NCBI GenBank assembly: GCA_050261415.1
Contig: JBLNDG010000119.1
Location: 1-44,435, forward strand
Length of the DNA: 44,435 nucleotides
Source: JBLNDG01 sp050261415
GTDB taxonomy: Bacteria > Bacillota > Clostridia > Lutisporales > Lutisporaceae
Direction of reading: 5' to 3'
In this document: positions 1 through 7,186 of the stretch, one piece after another
Layout of the letters: every line of letters begins with the position of its first letter
Position numbering within the stretch: the stretch's first letter is position 1
Notes under the pieces: model-generated
Database searches by the model: none
Told to the model about the DNA's origin: nothing
Seen by the model: only the letters and a program-made list of their open reading frames with translations
Program-made: the position numbers and the translations under genes

Positions 1-120
1 CCTCGCTTTCTTGACACTCCGGGCATACATCTTCCCATTGTCCGTTCCGTTTTTGGCTTTTCCAACCATTGTCCTTCTTGTACTGTACCGCATCGTAGAA
101 GTCAAAGAACGATTCCGGCG
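1..120. repeat. Terminal direct repeat, left copy (circularisation overlap)
   Basis: These 120 bases are identical to the last 120 bases of the window. The repeat lies inside a gene that becomes complete when the ends are joined. This is what a circular assembly with a redundant end looks like, so one copy should be removed. Confidence 0.95.
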
Positions 121-181
121 CTTCTTCTCCGCATATGTCACATATAAGAGTATAAATGCCGCTGAATTTATCTATTGACAT
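1..181 (-). CDS. Small zinc-ribbon-like protein, N-terminal part (gene spans the contig ends)
   Basis: The reading frame starts at ATG 179-181 (MSIDKFSGIYTLICDICGEE) and runs off base 1. It continues from 44315 to a TAA at 44296-44298 once the 120-bp repeat is collapsed, giving about 66 residues. Two cysteine pairs (CDIC and CPEC) make a likely zinc ribbon. Its start overlaps the end of the upstream gene by 10 bases, and its end overlaps the downstream start, so it is one link in the leftward early operon. Function unknown. Confidence 0.75.
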   Translation of the reverse strand, partial: MSIDKFSGIYTLICDICGEEAPESFFDFYDAVQYKKDNGWKSQKRNGQWEDVCPECQESE

Positions 182-468
182 CCTTCCTCACCCTCGCTTT
201 CCTTCAACAATGTCTCGGCTTCATTCAGCTTCTTTTCCAATGAGCCAACTAATCTGCCATAGAATACGCCATTGTCAAAACAATCTCTGAGTTCTTCGGT
301 TAACTGTTCCAACATTGCCCTGTATGTCAGTGCGGTTTGAGCAATTGCTATCCGCCTTAAATCGACCGAACATTGTCCCATGTCTCCCAAACTCTTTAAA
401 AAACTGCAGTCAGCACAATTTATTTTTAAACACTTAGCCGCATCCTCCAATTGACGTTTTGTCAACAT
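172..468 (-). CDS. Hypothetical cysteine-containing early protein, 98 aa
   Basis: No family recognised. The N-terminal third has four cysteines (CLKINCADC, then QC) that could bind metal, and the C-terminal half is a charged predicted coiled coil (MLEQLTEEL ... LEKKLNEAETLLKE). An AGGAGGGTGAGG ribosome site lies just upstream of ATG 468. The stop overlaps the start of the next gene leftward, suggesting translational coupling in the early operon. Confidence 0.75.
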   Translation of the reverse strand: MLTKRQLEDAAKCLKINCADCSFLKSLGDMGQCSVDLRRIAIAQTALTYRAMLEQLTEELRDCFDNGVFYGRLVGSLEKKLNEAETLLKESEGEEGCQ

Positions 469-485
469 TTATCCTCACCCTCCTA

Positions 486-644
486 TCAATCCCATACCTG
501 CCCTTCAAAACTCTGCCCTGCCTTAAGTTTGTGTTTCCTAGCCTTACCTTGATAACTGAGCATCTCATGATACCGTATATCTGCCATTGCCTCATTGTAT
601 TCTGCCCAGTATTTATGCCAACGTTGGATTATACGCTTTATCAT
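486..644 (-). CDS. Hypothetical small basic protein, 52 aa
   Basis: A short frame starting MIKRIIQRWHKYWAEYNEAM, rich in basic and aromatic residues. Its ATG overlaps the upstream TGA (ATGA), a typical coupled start in this operon. No motif recognised. It fills what would otherwise be a gap between two well-supported genes. Confidence 0.6.
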   Translation of the reverse strand: MIKRIIQRWHKYWAEYNEAMADIRYHEMLSYQGKARKHKLKAGQSFEGQVWD

Positions 645-919
645 TTCAATCCCTCACTTTCCACACGTATTGCTGTGCATAACGTTTTTGTAGCCGTTTT
701 TATTTCATCTATGATATTTTGTATACCCTCAATTTCTGATGTCTGTATTTGCCTTTTAAACACGTTAGAAACGGCTTGCTCTAAATTTGAATAATAACCG
801 ATTGTGTTCCATCTTGTTTGACCTGCGTTCTTGCCTTCTTTGACTATTTTCTTTTCTTCCAGCATAATATTTAAAGGTTCGCTTGTCAGTCTGTATTGCT
901 CATTTAGATAAATTATCAT
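641..919 (-). CDS. Hypothetical protein, 92 aa (DUF5405-like, tentative)
   Basis: Starts MIIYLNEQYRLTSEPLNIML, an opening typical of small early proteins in Firmicutes phages that I associate tentatively with DUF5405. The middle contains a YYSNLEQAVSNVF segment that looks like a short helical domain. An AGGAAGG ribosome site precedes ATG 919. The role is unknown; such genes commonly sit near recombination and replication genes, as here. Confidence 0.7.
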   Translation of the reverse strand: MIIYLNEQYRLTSEPLNIMLEEKKIVKEGKNAGQTRWNTIGYYSNLEQAVSNVFKRQIQTSEIEGIQNIIDEIKTATKTLCTAIRVESEGLK

Positions 920-920
920 T

Positions 921-1325
921 TCAAACCTTCCTCTCTACTTTCAATTCCAGTCTCGGAAACTTTGCAAAAAACAGCTTATGCGTGCGTTTCCATTCTTCAC
1001 TTTCAAACCCTTTGGTGTCCACTATTTCATATGTCCCATCCAGATGAAACACGATAAAGTCAGCTCTGTATGTTATAGGCCGTATGTCGCCTAATCCTTC
1101 TTGAAGTATAAACACCGGCTGCCGGCAGAATCCTTTTATCACTCCAGCCTTAAGCTGTAGCTTCAAGTCACTGTAGTAATCTGCCTCTAGGGTGCTGTCG
1201 AAGTTTATTCCGTCTACCTTCACCCTGTTGTTGTGGTATTTTGGCTTTTTCTGTGGCTCTGGCTGTGTCTGTTTCTTGTTTGTGCGTTTTAGATAGTCTT
1301 GGTATTCATCCTCTGTCCAGTTCAT
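921..1325 (-). CDS. DUF1064 family phage nuclease-like protein
   Basis: A 134-residue protein matching the DUF1064 pattern: a basic N-terminus, then DSTLEADYYSDL (about 64-75), then YRADFIV and YEIVDTKG (about 92-117). The acidic residues and final D-x-K arrangement resemble a PD-(D/E)XK core, so a Holliday-junction resolvase or endonuclease acting on replicating phage DNA is plausible. The ribosome site is AGAGGGGG. It lies next to the methyltransferase gene in the early operon. The family is recognised with good confidence; the activity is inferred from the fold. Confidence 0.8.
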   Translation of the reverse strand: MNWTEDEYQDYLKRTNKKQTQPEPQKKPKYHNNRVKVDGINFDSTLEADYYSDLKLQLKAGVIKGFCRQPVFILQEGLGDIRPITYRADFIVFHLDGTYEIVDTKGFESEEWKRTHKLFFAKFPRLELKVERKV

Positions 1326-1473
1326 TTTTTATACCCCCTCTGTAACGTCCAAAATTGCCCCTAGCTTGTATAGGTAATATAAACACATTACCCTGCCCTA
1401 TAAAATGTGTTCTACCTACCAAATTTTGCGAATCTGATATATTATCAGCGGTCTTGTTCATTGGCTGCCAGAA

Positions 1474-2079
1474 TCACCTCACAATATTTTCATTTGCTCC
1501 TATCCTGATATTGGCCGTCTTGAAGTTTTCGTAGTTTGCCTCAAACCCTATAAAATCCCTGCCTTGATTCTTTGCCGCCTCAGCTGTCGTTCCACTTCCC
1601 ATAAATGGGTCAAGGACTGTTTTACAGTCATGGAACATTTTTAAGACAGTTTCATAGACGTAAACAGGGTCTTGGTCTTTATGAATCTTGTCCTTTTGCT
1701 TTATGGAGTAACAGCCTATTACGTCGGCCCAAATGTATTTATTTATTTTATAATCCGGTCGCATCTGATAACAGAATATCGGGTTGTATCTGTAAGCACA
1801 CACCATTACACCTTTATACCAAACCATTGTTCTTTTTGGCGGGAATTTATTTACTATATCTGTAAGCCTTGTTGCAGATTGGATAATGCAAAGGACGTTC
1901 TTTGTTACCCTTGCCGCCTCTCCCATAAAACAGCTGTAAAATTCCCAATAATCCTTATCTGAAATTATGTCTTCGTCTTTGAATGGTGGACTGGTTAGCG
2001 TTATATCAACTGAATCATTGCCAAGTTGTTTTAATCCTTCCATGCAGTCCATATGGTAAAGTCTGTTTAATTCAAGCAT
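1474..2079 (-). CDS. DNA methyltransferase (N4-cytosine / N6-adenine type)
   Basis: A 201-residue amino-methyltransferase. The catalytic motif TSPPF is at about 29-33 and the SAM-binding motif DPFMGSGTT at about 157-165, giving the beta-type order (catalytic motif first). The TSPPF form is common among N4-cytosine and some N6-adenine enzymes, so the base cannot be assigned. I chose ATG 2079 because GAGGTGATA sits 6 bases upstream; a GTG at 2088 would overlap that site. The target-recognition region is short. No restriction enzyme is nearby, so it probably protects phage DNA or marks it for another purpose. Confidence 0.9.
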   Translation of the reverse strand: MLELNRLYHMDCMEGLKQLGNDSVDITLTSPPFKDEDIISDKDYWEFYSCFMGEAARVTKNVLCIIQSATRLTDIVNKFPPKRTMVWYKGVMVCAYRYNPIFCYQMRPDYKINKYIWADVIGCYSIKQKDKIHKDQDPVYVYETVLKMFHDCKTVLDPFMGSGTTAEAAKNQGRDFIGFEANYENFKTANIRIGANENIVR

Positions 2080-2092
2080 ATCTATCACCTCA

Positions 2093-2248
2093 CTAAAATA
2101 AAATCACTACCAGCGTCACCAGGCACACTACCGCCCACACAAAACCTTTGTCGCTGAATGTTATACGCCCTTTGGTGTCAAGGTAGATTAGTGTTGCCAC
2201 TATAACCATTGTCAGGAATACTGTTATACTGCCTAATGCGTGTATCAT
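2093..2248 (-). CDS. Small membrane protein, two predicted helices, 51 aa
   Basis: The frame starts MIHALGSITVFLTMVIVATL and ends VWAVVCLVTLVVILF, giving two hydrophobic segments around a short polar DTKGRITFSDKG loop. Its ATG overlaps the stop of the upstream 49-aa gene (ATGA). No function assigned. Early operons of Firmicutes phages often carry such double-span microproteins. Confidence 0.6.
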   Translation of the reverse strand: MIHALGSITVFLTMVIVATLIYLDTKGRITFSDKGFVWAVVCLVTLVVILF

Positions 2249-2394
2249 TTGACATCACCCCTTGCCTTTGTCACAAGCTTCCGCATATACGACTTGCTGT
2301 AACAATATTTCTTCGCAAGTATTTCTATTGTGTCGCTGTAATTGTTGATGCTTTTTGTCCTTGTATAGTCTTTCAATAGGTTTTGTAGATTCAT
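2245..2394 (-). CDS. Small helix-turn-helix-like protein, 49 aa
   Basis: The frame MNLQNLLKDYTRTKSINNYS continues to ILAKKYCYSKSYMRKLVTKAR, which reads like a short helix-turn-helix with a basic recognition helix. It overlaps the stop of the DUF5131 gene upstream by 4 bases and the membrane protein gene downstream. No family recognised; DNA binding is an inference from the helix pattern only. Confidence 0.55.
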   Translation of the reverse strand: MNLQNLLKDYTRTKSINNYSDTIEILAKKYCYSKSYMRKLVTKARGDVK

Positions 2395-3047
2395 TTCAAC
2401 CCCTCCGGGAATCCTTGTATCGGAAATTTCTCATATAGCGGACGCTTGACGAATACTGGAACTCCTGTTTCCCTGCATTGGTTTATGATTGACTGCACCC
2501 ATTCAGCCTTTGGTGGTACTGCGCTGGGGCCGGTCTGCTGGCCAATTATAATCCAGTCGGCGTTAATCGTATCCAAAAAGCATATCTCACTTTTTAGAGG
2601 CTCAAGACTCAAGAATGTATTACATCCCTTTATACTGCCAAGTTGATAATTTGCCTTGTTTGCCATTGCGTCGTCTGTTCCCGTTGCGCCACACCATACA
2701 TTTTCCCACCCGAATTGCATCCAATTTTCATAGATTTGTGGCCTTTTTGTTAGAAATATGTAGTTGTGCTGCGGATTTTTCTTCATTGCTTTGAACGTTT
2801 CGGCTGTCCATGCATAATTCCAGTCGGCTATATCGCTCATACTGTCCATGAATATGTTCTGCGACTTTTTACTGTTCAGTTTTTTTAAACGCTCGGGAAA
2901 GAACTGCGGTTCATTGAAGTTCTCAACCCAACCGAAGCGGTCATTCATACGGCGAGCATAGCAGTATGGGCATCCAAAAGTACATCCCACCACAGGGTTT
3001 AATGTGCTGTCACACCATTCAATTCCATCTTTGCCTTGTTTATTCAT
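2391..3047 (-). CDS. DUF5131 family (phage Gp37/Gp68-like) radical-SAM-like protein
   Basis: A 218-residue protein of the DUF5131 phage family. GCTFGCPYCY (21-30) gives the C-x3-C-x2-C cluster that binds a [4Fe-4S] centre in radical SAM enzymes (C22, C26, C29). Downstream, IFLTKRPQIYENW and FLSLEPLKSEI are typical family blocks, and VPVFVKRPL closes the domain. The substrate is unknown for the family. Its start overlaps the replication gene by 8 bases. With a methyltransferase two genes away, a role in nucleic-acid modification is possible but unproven. Confidence 0.85.
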   Translation of the reverse strand: MNKQGKDGIEWCDSTLNPVVGCTFGCPYCYARRMNDRFGWVENFNEPQFFPERLKKLNSKKSQNIFMDSMSDIADWNYAWTAETFKAMKKNPQHNYIFLTKRPQIYENWMQFGWENVWCGATGTDDAMANKANYQLGSIKGCNTFLSLEPLKSEICFLDTINADWIIIGQQTGPSAVPPKAEWVQSIINQCRETGVPVFVKRPLYEKFPIQGFPEGLK

Positions 3048-3807
3048 CTTTTTTTACCTCCCTCACATTTTTGTACAGGCTATTGTAAAATTCGTCGTCA
3101 TAGTCTCTCTGGTCAAAATTGCCTGTGTTTATGGGTTTGGCTTTCCCTGGTGGCTTGTTTGAAGAATCGCTTTTCTCCCAAGTCCTTACTGCTGCCTTCC
3201 AGTCCTTCATTTTGTTTTTTCCTACCATCCAACCTTTAGAGGAATAAAAGTCATGCCATTTTTCGGGGTCAACCTTGTTGTTTCTTTCAAGACAATATGC
3301 TTTAACTTCTTCGAGAGTCGGAGGAATGAAGTGCGTATATATATCTTTTAAATTCTTATCTTTATTATCTTTATTATCTTTCTTATTATTGTTCGGACTG
3401 CGTTCTTTCTCCGTTCTTTCTCCGTTCTTTCTCCGTTCTAAGTTATCCTCATTGAATCGCTCAAACCCTTGATATTGTTCATAGTTTAAGACCGTGAATA
3501 GTGTTCCTAGAGTTGTACTCTGTATTGTGACTCTTTTTTCCTCTATGAGCTCGTCAACATGTTTTTTTATTTGAGACAGGGACGGTCTTTTTACAGCATT
3601 GTTTTCTATGTATTCCAAGTCCTCTTGAAGGTTCCTGAATGACCGCAAGAACTGCCCTCGGCTTACATGTATATCTCCTATGTCGACGCCAGTCTCAGAA
3701 TAAACGGCGTTACCATAGATAAAGAAAAACAGACGGAACTTTAAAGGATGTTTCCATATTCGGTTTCCAAAGATCGCCCTGTCAGTTTGAAATACTCCGT
3801 CTGGCAT
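3040..3807 (-). CDS. Phage replication initiator / replisome-organizer-like protein
   Basis: A 255-residue protein. The N-terminal 100 residues look like a winged-helix initiator domain (SQIKKHVDELIEEKRVTIQ; LNYEQYQGFE at about 107-116). A hydrophilic linker follows (NNNKKDNKDNKDK), then a DnaD/replication-protein tail (PTLEEVKAYCLERNNKVDPE ... FYSSKGW ... DWKAAVRTWEK, about 164-211). The last block is the standard replication-organizer signature that brings in helicase loader or helicase. No helicase or loader gene is visible, so host enzymes are probably recruited. The linker DNA contains direct repeats that may be the origin. Confidence 0.85.
   Translation of the reverse strand: MPDGVFQTDRAIFGNRIWKHPLKFRLFFFIYGNAVYSETGVDIGDIHVSRGQFLRSFRNLQEDLEYIENNAVKRPSLSQIKKHVDELIEEKRVTIQSTTLGTLFTVLNYEQYQGFERFNEDNLERRKNGERTEKERSPNNNKKDNKDNKDKNLKDIYTHFIPPTLEEVKAYCLERNNKVDPEKWHDFYSSKGWMVGKNKMKDWKAAVRTWEKSDSSNKPPGKAKPINTGNFDQRDYDDEFYNSLYKNVREVKKDE
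3353..3440. repeat. Candidate replication origin: iteron-like direct repeats plus AT-rich 9-mers
   Basis: Inside the initiator gene there are three perfect tandem copies of CGTTCTTTCTC (3401-3411, 3412-3422, 3423-3433), a truncated fourth copy at 3434, and an adjacent AT-rich stretch with 9-bp TCTTTATTA repeats (3359-3385). An 11-bp period is not a multiple of three, so the copies encode different peptides, which argues for a DNA-level function. Phages with this type of initiator often carry the origin within that gene. Confidence 0.6.
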
Positions 3808-3821
3808 ACACTCGCCCGCCT

Positions 3822-4199
3822 TTAAAATGGTAATTGGTCCTTGACAATGCCTTTTAAAAGTTCCCTGAGTTCATAGGTGCTGCGGTTTTCAAAAATAAAC
3901 TTTATAAGGTTGTCCGTGGTTGTTTTGTCTAAAACAATAAGATGTTCAGCAGGTTGTATTAAAAGATTTTTATAGTGTTCGCACGCATGACAGTCGTAAT
4001 TGCCGTTTTCATCCTTGCCAGTGCATTTATCAGTATTTTCAATACAACCCATTTCGCAGCACCAACGATAATACGGCTTATCAAACTCCCTGATACTTAA
4101 ATGCCCATAACTGTTAATCGAAAACTGCGTATTTTCATGTCTTATATCTTGTTTTTGGCTCATTTCGCCTTCTTTACGGCGTATTATTTCTAATGACAT
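3822..4199 (-). CDS. Hypothetical cysteine-rich early protein, 125 aa
   Basis: ATG 4199 is preferred over an upstream TTG (4223) because AGAGGGG lies 9 bases before it. The middle has a dense cysteine cluster (WCCEMGCIENTDKC, then CHACEH, about 45-75) suggesting one or two metal sites. The C-terminus is helical (DNLIKFIFENRSTYELREL). No family recognised. It sits between the replication gene and an unknown gene in the early operon. Confidence 0.7.
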   Translation of the reverse strand: MSLEIIRRKEGEMSQKQDIRHENTQFSINSYGHLSIREFDKPYYRWCCEMGCIENTDKCTGKDENGNYDCHACEHYKNLLIQPAEHLIVLDKTTTDNLIKFIFENRSTYELRELLKGIVKDQLPF

Positions 4200-4203
4200 A
4201 TTC

Positions 4204-4536
4204 TCAACCCCTCTTTCTATCAATCAAATTTAATTCCTTTGCTTCCCTTTCCCCCATGCCCCACAGCATCCTTGATGACTCATGTATTAATTGCATCTGA
4301 CGGTATCTTTGATAACACCATTCCTTCAAGTCAGTTTTCTTTATGCCCTTTTCAGTGGCGATTATTTCAACATTGCTTGCTATATCACTCCACCGTTGAG
4401 CATAAGCCCAGGATAACTTCATTACTTCAAATGCTTCTGCGTAATTTTCAGGCTTCAGGTCCATATATCGCTTAGCCAATGCCCTGTATTGTCTGCTGTC
4501 CTCTGGATAGATTGATTCATATATGCTGCGTTCCAC
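4204..4536 (-). CDS. Hypothetical helical protein, 110 aa
   Basis: Starts at GTG 4536 behind GAGGTGG. The predicted product is helical and aromatic-rich (YRALAKRYMDLKPENYAEAF; WCYQRYRQMQLIHESS) with no recognised motif. It lies between the HNH-like gene and the cysteine-rich gene, so it may take part in replication or recombination, but that is context only. Confidence 0.7.
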   Translation of the reverse strand: MERSIYESIYPEDSRQYRALAKRYMDLKPENYAEAFEVMKLSWAYAQRWSDIASNVEIIATEKGIKKTDLKEWCYQRYRQMQLIHESSRMLWGMGEREAKELNLIDRKRG

Positions 4537-4545
4537 TTAACCACC

Positions 4546-4860
4546 TCACAAGTAACTTTTACCGAATAACCGCCTGAATTCTTCTCTGCTGTTTGTTTGT
4601 TCAAACTTCGCTTGAAACTCCTTCTTCAACTCCAAGTCCCGTCCTTGCAATGGATGTGTCTGTATATCATGGTGGCAGGTATGACAAAGCCGTACTTGCA
4701 AACCATACTTGATAGACAGTTGCCGCCTGCCCGTGCCCTCAAATACCTCATGGAGGGAGGCAAAGTTTTTCCCACAATACCGGCATATATCGTCTGCTGT
4801 TGGCTTTGGATTGTTCCGGGCGCAGGGTACGCGCCGTTTAAACTTAGGTTTTGGATACAT
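4546..4860 (-). CDS. HNH-nuclease-like protein
   Basis: ATG 4860 is chosen because GAGGTTA lies 6 bases upstream. The 104-residue protein has a basic N-terminus, then CRYCGKNFASLHEVFEGTG, RQLSIKYGLQV and LCHTCHHDIQTHP. The two CxxC pairs and the LHEVF/HHD arrangement match the HNH-like domain common in Firmicutes phages (the type that carries LH-(E/I)-(V/I)-F-x-G). It could be a recombination or packaging-associated nuclease. Catalytic residues are plausible (H in LHE; HH in CHHD) but the subfamily is not certain. Confidence 0.75.
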   Translation of the reverse strand: MYPKPKFKRRVPCARNNPKPTADDICRYCGKNFASLHEVFEGTGRRQLSIKYGLQVRLCHTCHHDIQTHPLQGRDLELKKEFQAKFEQTNSREEFRRLFGKSYL

Positions 4861-4884
4861 GGTTAACCTCACAATATCTTGTTT

Positions 4885-5076
4885 TTATGTAACTATTTCA
4901 AACCTGCCTACATTGTGAAATCCAGCATAGATTTTTCCATCATCTGTAAAGTCTATATTACTTGAGAATAGTGCCTTTTTAGCTTGAGAATAAAGCCATT
5001 CATATGTTAATTCACCTTCACATTCTGTTTCCCAAGTCTTTTTACTTCTACCTACTTCGATAAACTTAACCTTCAT
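4885..5076 (-). CDS. Hypothetical protein, 63 aa
   Basis: A short acidic and aromatic protein (MKVKFIEVGRSKKTWETECE; ends GFHNVGRFEIVT) with an AGAGGG ribosome site. It looks like a small beta-rich domain. No family recognised. It sits between the ERF gene and the HNH-like gene. The intergenic bases 5077-5177 to its right contain GC-rich inverted repeats but no credible gene. Confidence 0.65.
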   Translation of the reverse strand: MKVKFIEVGRSKKTWETECEGELTYEWLYSQAKKALFSSNIDFTDDGKIYAGFHNVGRFEIVT

Positions 5077-5177
5077 TTTTCATCCCTCTTTCATTTTCTT
5101 ATAATGGAGCGTGGCGGCTCGCTCCTGCTAGAGATAGTAATCACTATATAATCTCACCCAGCCGCCATAGGTGGAAA

Positions 5178-5915
5178 TTAGAATGGTAATTCTTTGTCTT
5201 CCTCAATTCTTGCTTCCAACCACTCAATATCTTTTTCTGTCCACTTCTTCCCGTATGCTGTAGATATATGCCTTTCCTTTGCCCATTCTTCAACCATTGC
5301 CTTGTATTCCTCTTTGCCCATATGCCGCTGTCCTTCTTTTCCTCCACACCAGTAGAAGAATATAGCTGCCGCACGTTTTTCAAGTTCGCTAGGCTGTCCA
5401 GAATCGTTTTTAACTGGCTTATTTTGTGAGGTAGGTATATTATCATTACCAGAACTTAAATTTGATTTTAGGGGTGTTTTTGGCGATTCTAGAGTGGGTG
5501 ATTCAAATTCCGTGTCTTTTTCTTCCTCTGTTGGAATACAAAATACCTGGAACAGTGCATACTTAAACGCCTGAGACATAGCTTTGTTGAACGCTTTGTC
5601 GCCGTAATCTATAGCCTCTCCGAAAGTGACTGTTTCCTCAAAAGAACCATCAGGAGCGGTAAACTTATATGTACCCTCGAGCACAACGATATTATATTGA
5701 CTACCTTTAGCCGTTGTAACAATCTCATCTTTTATGACATTGTACCGTGGGAAAATACTAACCTGATATTTGCCCAAAAGTTCATTGACGGCATTGTACA
5801 CATCGTCGATACTCCTGAATTTATAATGTTGTTCTCTGTTTTCATGGTCTTTGCCCACAGCTTCTACTTCTGCTGTAATTTTGGGTATAAGTGTATAAAT
5901 CAACGCCTCTCCCAT
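5178..5915 (-). CDS. erf: ERF family single-strand annealing protein
   Basis: ATG 5915 follows a TAGGAGGT site; the longer frame to 5978 has no better signal. The 245-residue product has the ERF core: EHYKF-type RSIDDVYNAVNELL (about 33-47), then GEAIDYGDKAFNKAMSQAFK and YALFQVFCIPTEEEKD (about 114-148). A flexible linker and a C-terminal WTEKDIEWLEARIEED helix follow. ERF proteins anneal complementary strands during phage recombination and circularisation. The partner nuclease gene lies 3 bases upstream. Confidence 0.93.
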   Translation of the reverse strand: MGEALIYTLIPKITAEVEAVGKDHENREQHYKFRSIDDVYNAVNELLGKYQVSIFPRYNVIKDEIVTTAKGSQYNIVVLEGTYKFTAPDGSFEETVTFGEAIDYGDKAFNKAMSQAFKYALFQVFCIPTEEEKDTEFESPTLESPKTPLKSNLSSGNDNIPTSQNKPVKNDSGQPSELEKRAAAIFFYWCGGKEGQRHMGKEEYKAMVEEWAKERHISTAYGKKWTEKDIEWLEARIEEDKELPF

Positions 5916-5917
5916 AA

Positions 5918-6571
5918 TTAACCTCCTAACTGCTTTTGTAGTCTGTATATTGCAAGGCAATGCTGGAATAGTTCCCAATGCTGCTCAAATTGAGTTATAA
6001 CCCTTTCTTCAAACCCTTCTGTTTCATCCCGGCCTATACGAAGGATACGGGCCTTTTTAACTTCATAGCCGTTTTCATTTAAAAGCTGCATGTATGCCGA
6101 TAATTGCGTGAGCATTTCAGGATATATTGCTTTACCTGTTTTAAAGTCTAATAACCAGGTTTCGCCATTCATGGTACATAAACAGTCGATTGTACCGCCA
6201 TAACGGTATTTTTCAGATACTAAGGGTAATTCGTTCTCAATGGTTTCAATCTGCTTGTTTTTTTTCCACTCGTAATAACTGAGAAGTGAATTTTCGGCCT
6301 TATCTATTTCAAAAGCACCGTAGGTACTCAAGTCAGGTTTTTCGCCTGTTAAGTCACATTGCACAAGGTAGTGCGCCAATGTCCCTATTCTTGCTGACTC
6401 GTCAACATATTTACTGCTGTCTATGCCTTCAAGTCCCAGTTTGTTTGCCCATGAAACAAGTGCGGGTTTATTGAGTACTCCAAGTATTGTTGTTACTCCC
6501 GGCAGTCGTGTACCGTCAGGAAGTTTATATTGTGTATGCACTTTACTGACCTTTTTTAAATCATCTTTCAT
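5918..6571 (-). CDS. PD-(D/E)XK exonuclease, RecB/Cas4-like
   Basis: A 217-residue nuclease. LPGVTTILGVL near the N-terminus and ARIGTLAHYLVQ (about 60-71) are the usual lead-in; YGGTIDCL (about 122-129) gives the metal-binding Asp, and TWLLDFKTGK (about 136-145) gives the D-x-K core. A Gln-Tyr helix (LTQLSAYMQLLNENGY) follows, as in RecB-type nucleases. It should resect DNA ends to supply single strands to ERF, encoded immediately downstream. The ribosome site is AAAGGGG. Confidence 0.88.
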   Translation of the reverse strand: MKDDLKKVSKVHTQYKLPDGTRLPGVTTILGVLNKPALVSWANKLGLEGIDSSKYVDESARIGTLAHYLVQCDLTGEKPDLSTYGAFEIDKAENSLLSYYEWKKNKQIETIENELPLVSEKYRYGGTIDCLCTMNGETWLLDFKTGKAIYPEMLTQLSAYMQLLNENGYEVKKARILRIGRDETEGFEERVITQFEQHWELFQHCLAIYRLQKQLGG

Positions 6572-6662
6572 GCTTTACCCCTTTCATAATCCAGGGCAGA
6601 CAGTCAATGCCCGCTCAAGCATCATTGGCCGCATTTGGCAGAGGAAAGTTGCCCCGGAAAGT

Positions 6663-6932
6663 TTATTTTACTTGTGGTGTAAAAAAATCAATGCCATCAA
6701 TTACAATTGATTTGTGATGTGTTTCATAATTTTTACCAAATGGGAACGTATCCTCAATTTCAATACCGGTAGCATCTTTTATTGAATTAAGCCCGTGTGC
6801 GACGTGTAATTCTTTAGGCCATATGCAGAAACCAATGTCTGTACCGTTCTCAATTTCTTCTTTGAGCCTATTTATTTCTTTTAGATGATCTGCGAGTTCG
6901 CTTAATTTCTTTTTCAATTCCTGACTCTCCAC
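6663..6932 (-). CDS. Hypothetical coiled-coil protein, 89 aa
   Basis: GTG 6932 is favoured as the start because an AAGGAGGT site sits 8 bases upstream. The N-terminus is a leucine-rich coiled coil (ELKKKLSELADHLKEINRLK) and the C-terminus a beta-like segment (HKSIVIDGIDFFTPQVK). No family recognised. Its first 65 bases overlap the 3' end of an upstream cysteine-rich frame in a different phase. Confidence 0.65.
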   Translation of the reverse strand: MESQELKKKLSELADHLKEINRLKEEIENGTDIGFCIWPKELHVAHGLNSIKDATGIEIEDTFPFGKNYETHHKSIVIDGIDFFTPQVK

Positions 6933-7053
6933 TGTTTTCGACCTCCTTACAATATTTTGACATGCTATCATATTTCAGCCGGCACCACGGCCGGCAGTTA
7001 CGTTGGCAGAGTACCGGTATTGGTTCATGTGTTACAGCATCATACAGAATCAT
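6868..7053 (-). CDS. Possible small cysteine-rich protein overlapping its neighbour, 61 aa
   Basis: ATG 7053 follows GAGGT by 5 bases and overlaps the end of the 44-aa gene upstream. The product contains a tight cysteine cluster (VLCQRNCRPWCRLKYDSMSK, then YC) and a very basic tail. Its last 65 bases lie within the downstream coiled-coil gene in another frame. The ribosome site and cysteines support it; the long overlap is the reason for caution. Confidence 0.45.
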   Translation of the reverse strand: MILYDAVTHEPIPVLCQRNCRPWCRLKYDSMSKYCKEVENSGESGIEKEIKRTRRSSKRNK

Positions 7054-7174
7054 CGCGTACCTCAATCGGCTTTCCTTCATTACACCCATTTACGCCGGGT
7101 TTCGTTATGTTAAACCCCTCTGCACAGTTGCGCTCACCGTTGCCGCCATATTGACATGCTGAACAATCTACCAT
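7040..7174 (-). CDS. Small four-cysteine protein, 44 aa
   Basis: The frame MVDCSACQYGGNGERNCAEG starts at ATG 7174 behind AAGGGGG. It has a CxxC pair and two further cysteines (NC, GC) spaced to bind one metal ion. Small four-Cys proteins of this type are common in Firmicutes phage early regions; function unknown. Confidence 0.65.
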   Translation of the reverse strand: MVDCSACQYGGNGERNCAEGFNITKPGVNGCNEGKPIEVRDDSV

Positions 7175-7186
7175 GATATCGCCCCC

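Noticed and set aside
1..120. T7-like terminal repeat on a linear chromosome
   Set aside because: The repeat lies within a coding gene in the middle of the early operon, and the gene is complete only when the ends are joined.
5077..5177. GC-rich inverted repeats as a terminator
   Set aside because: The stems (GGAGCG/CGCTCC and GGCGGCT/AGCCGCC) lack a T-run and lie between co-directional early genes.
5144..5446. 100-codon minus-strand frame
   Set aside because: It lies inside the ERF gene in another phase, and has no ribosome site of its own.
6572..6662. 16-codon minus-strand frame before the exonuclease gene
   Set aside because: No ribosome site and too short to support.
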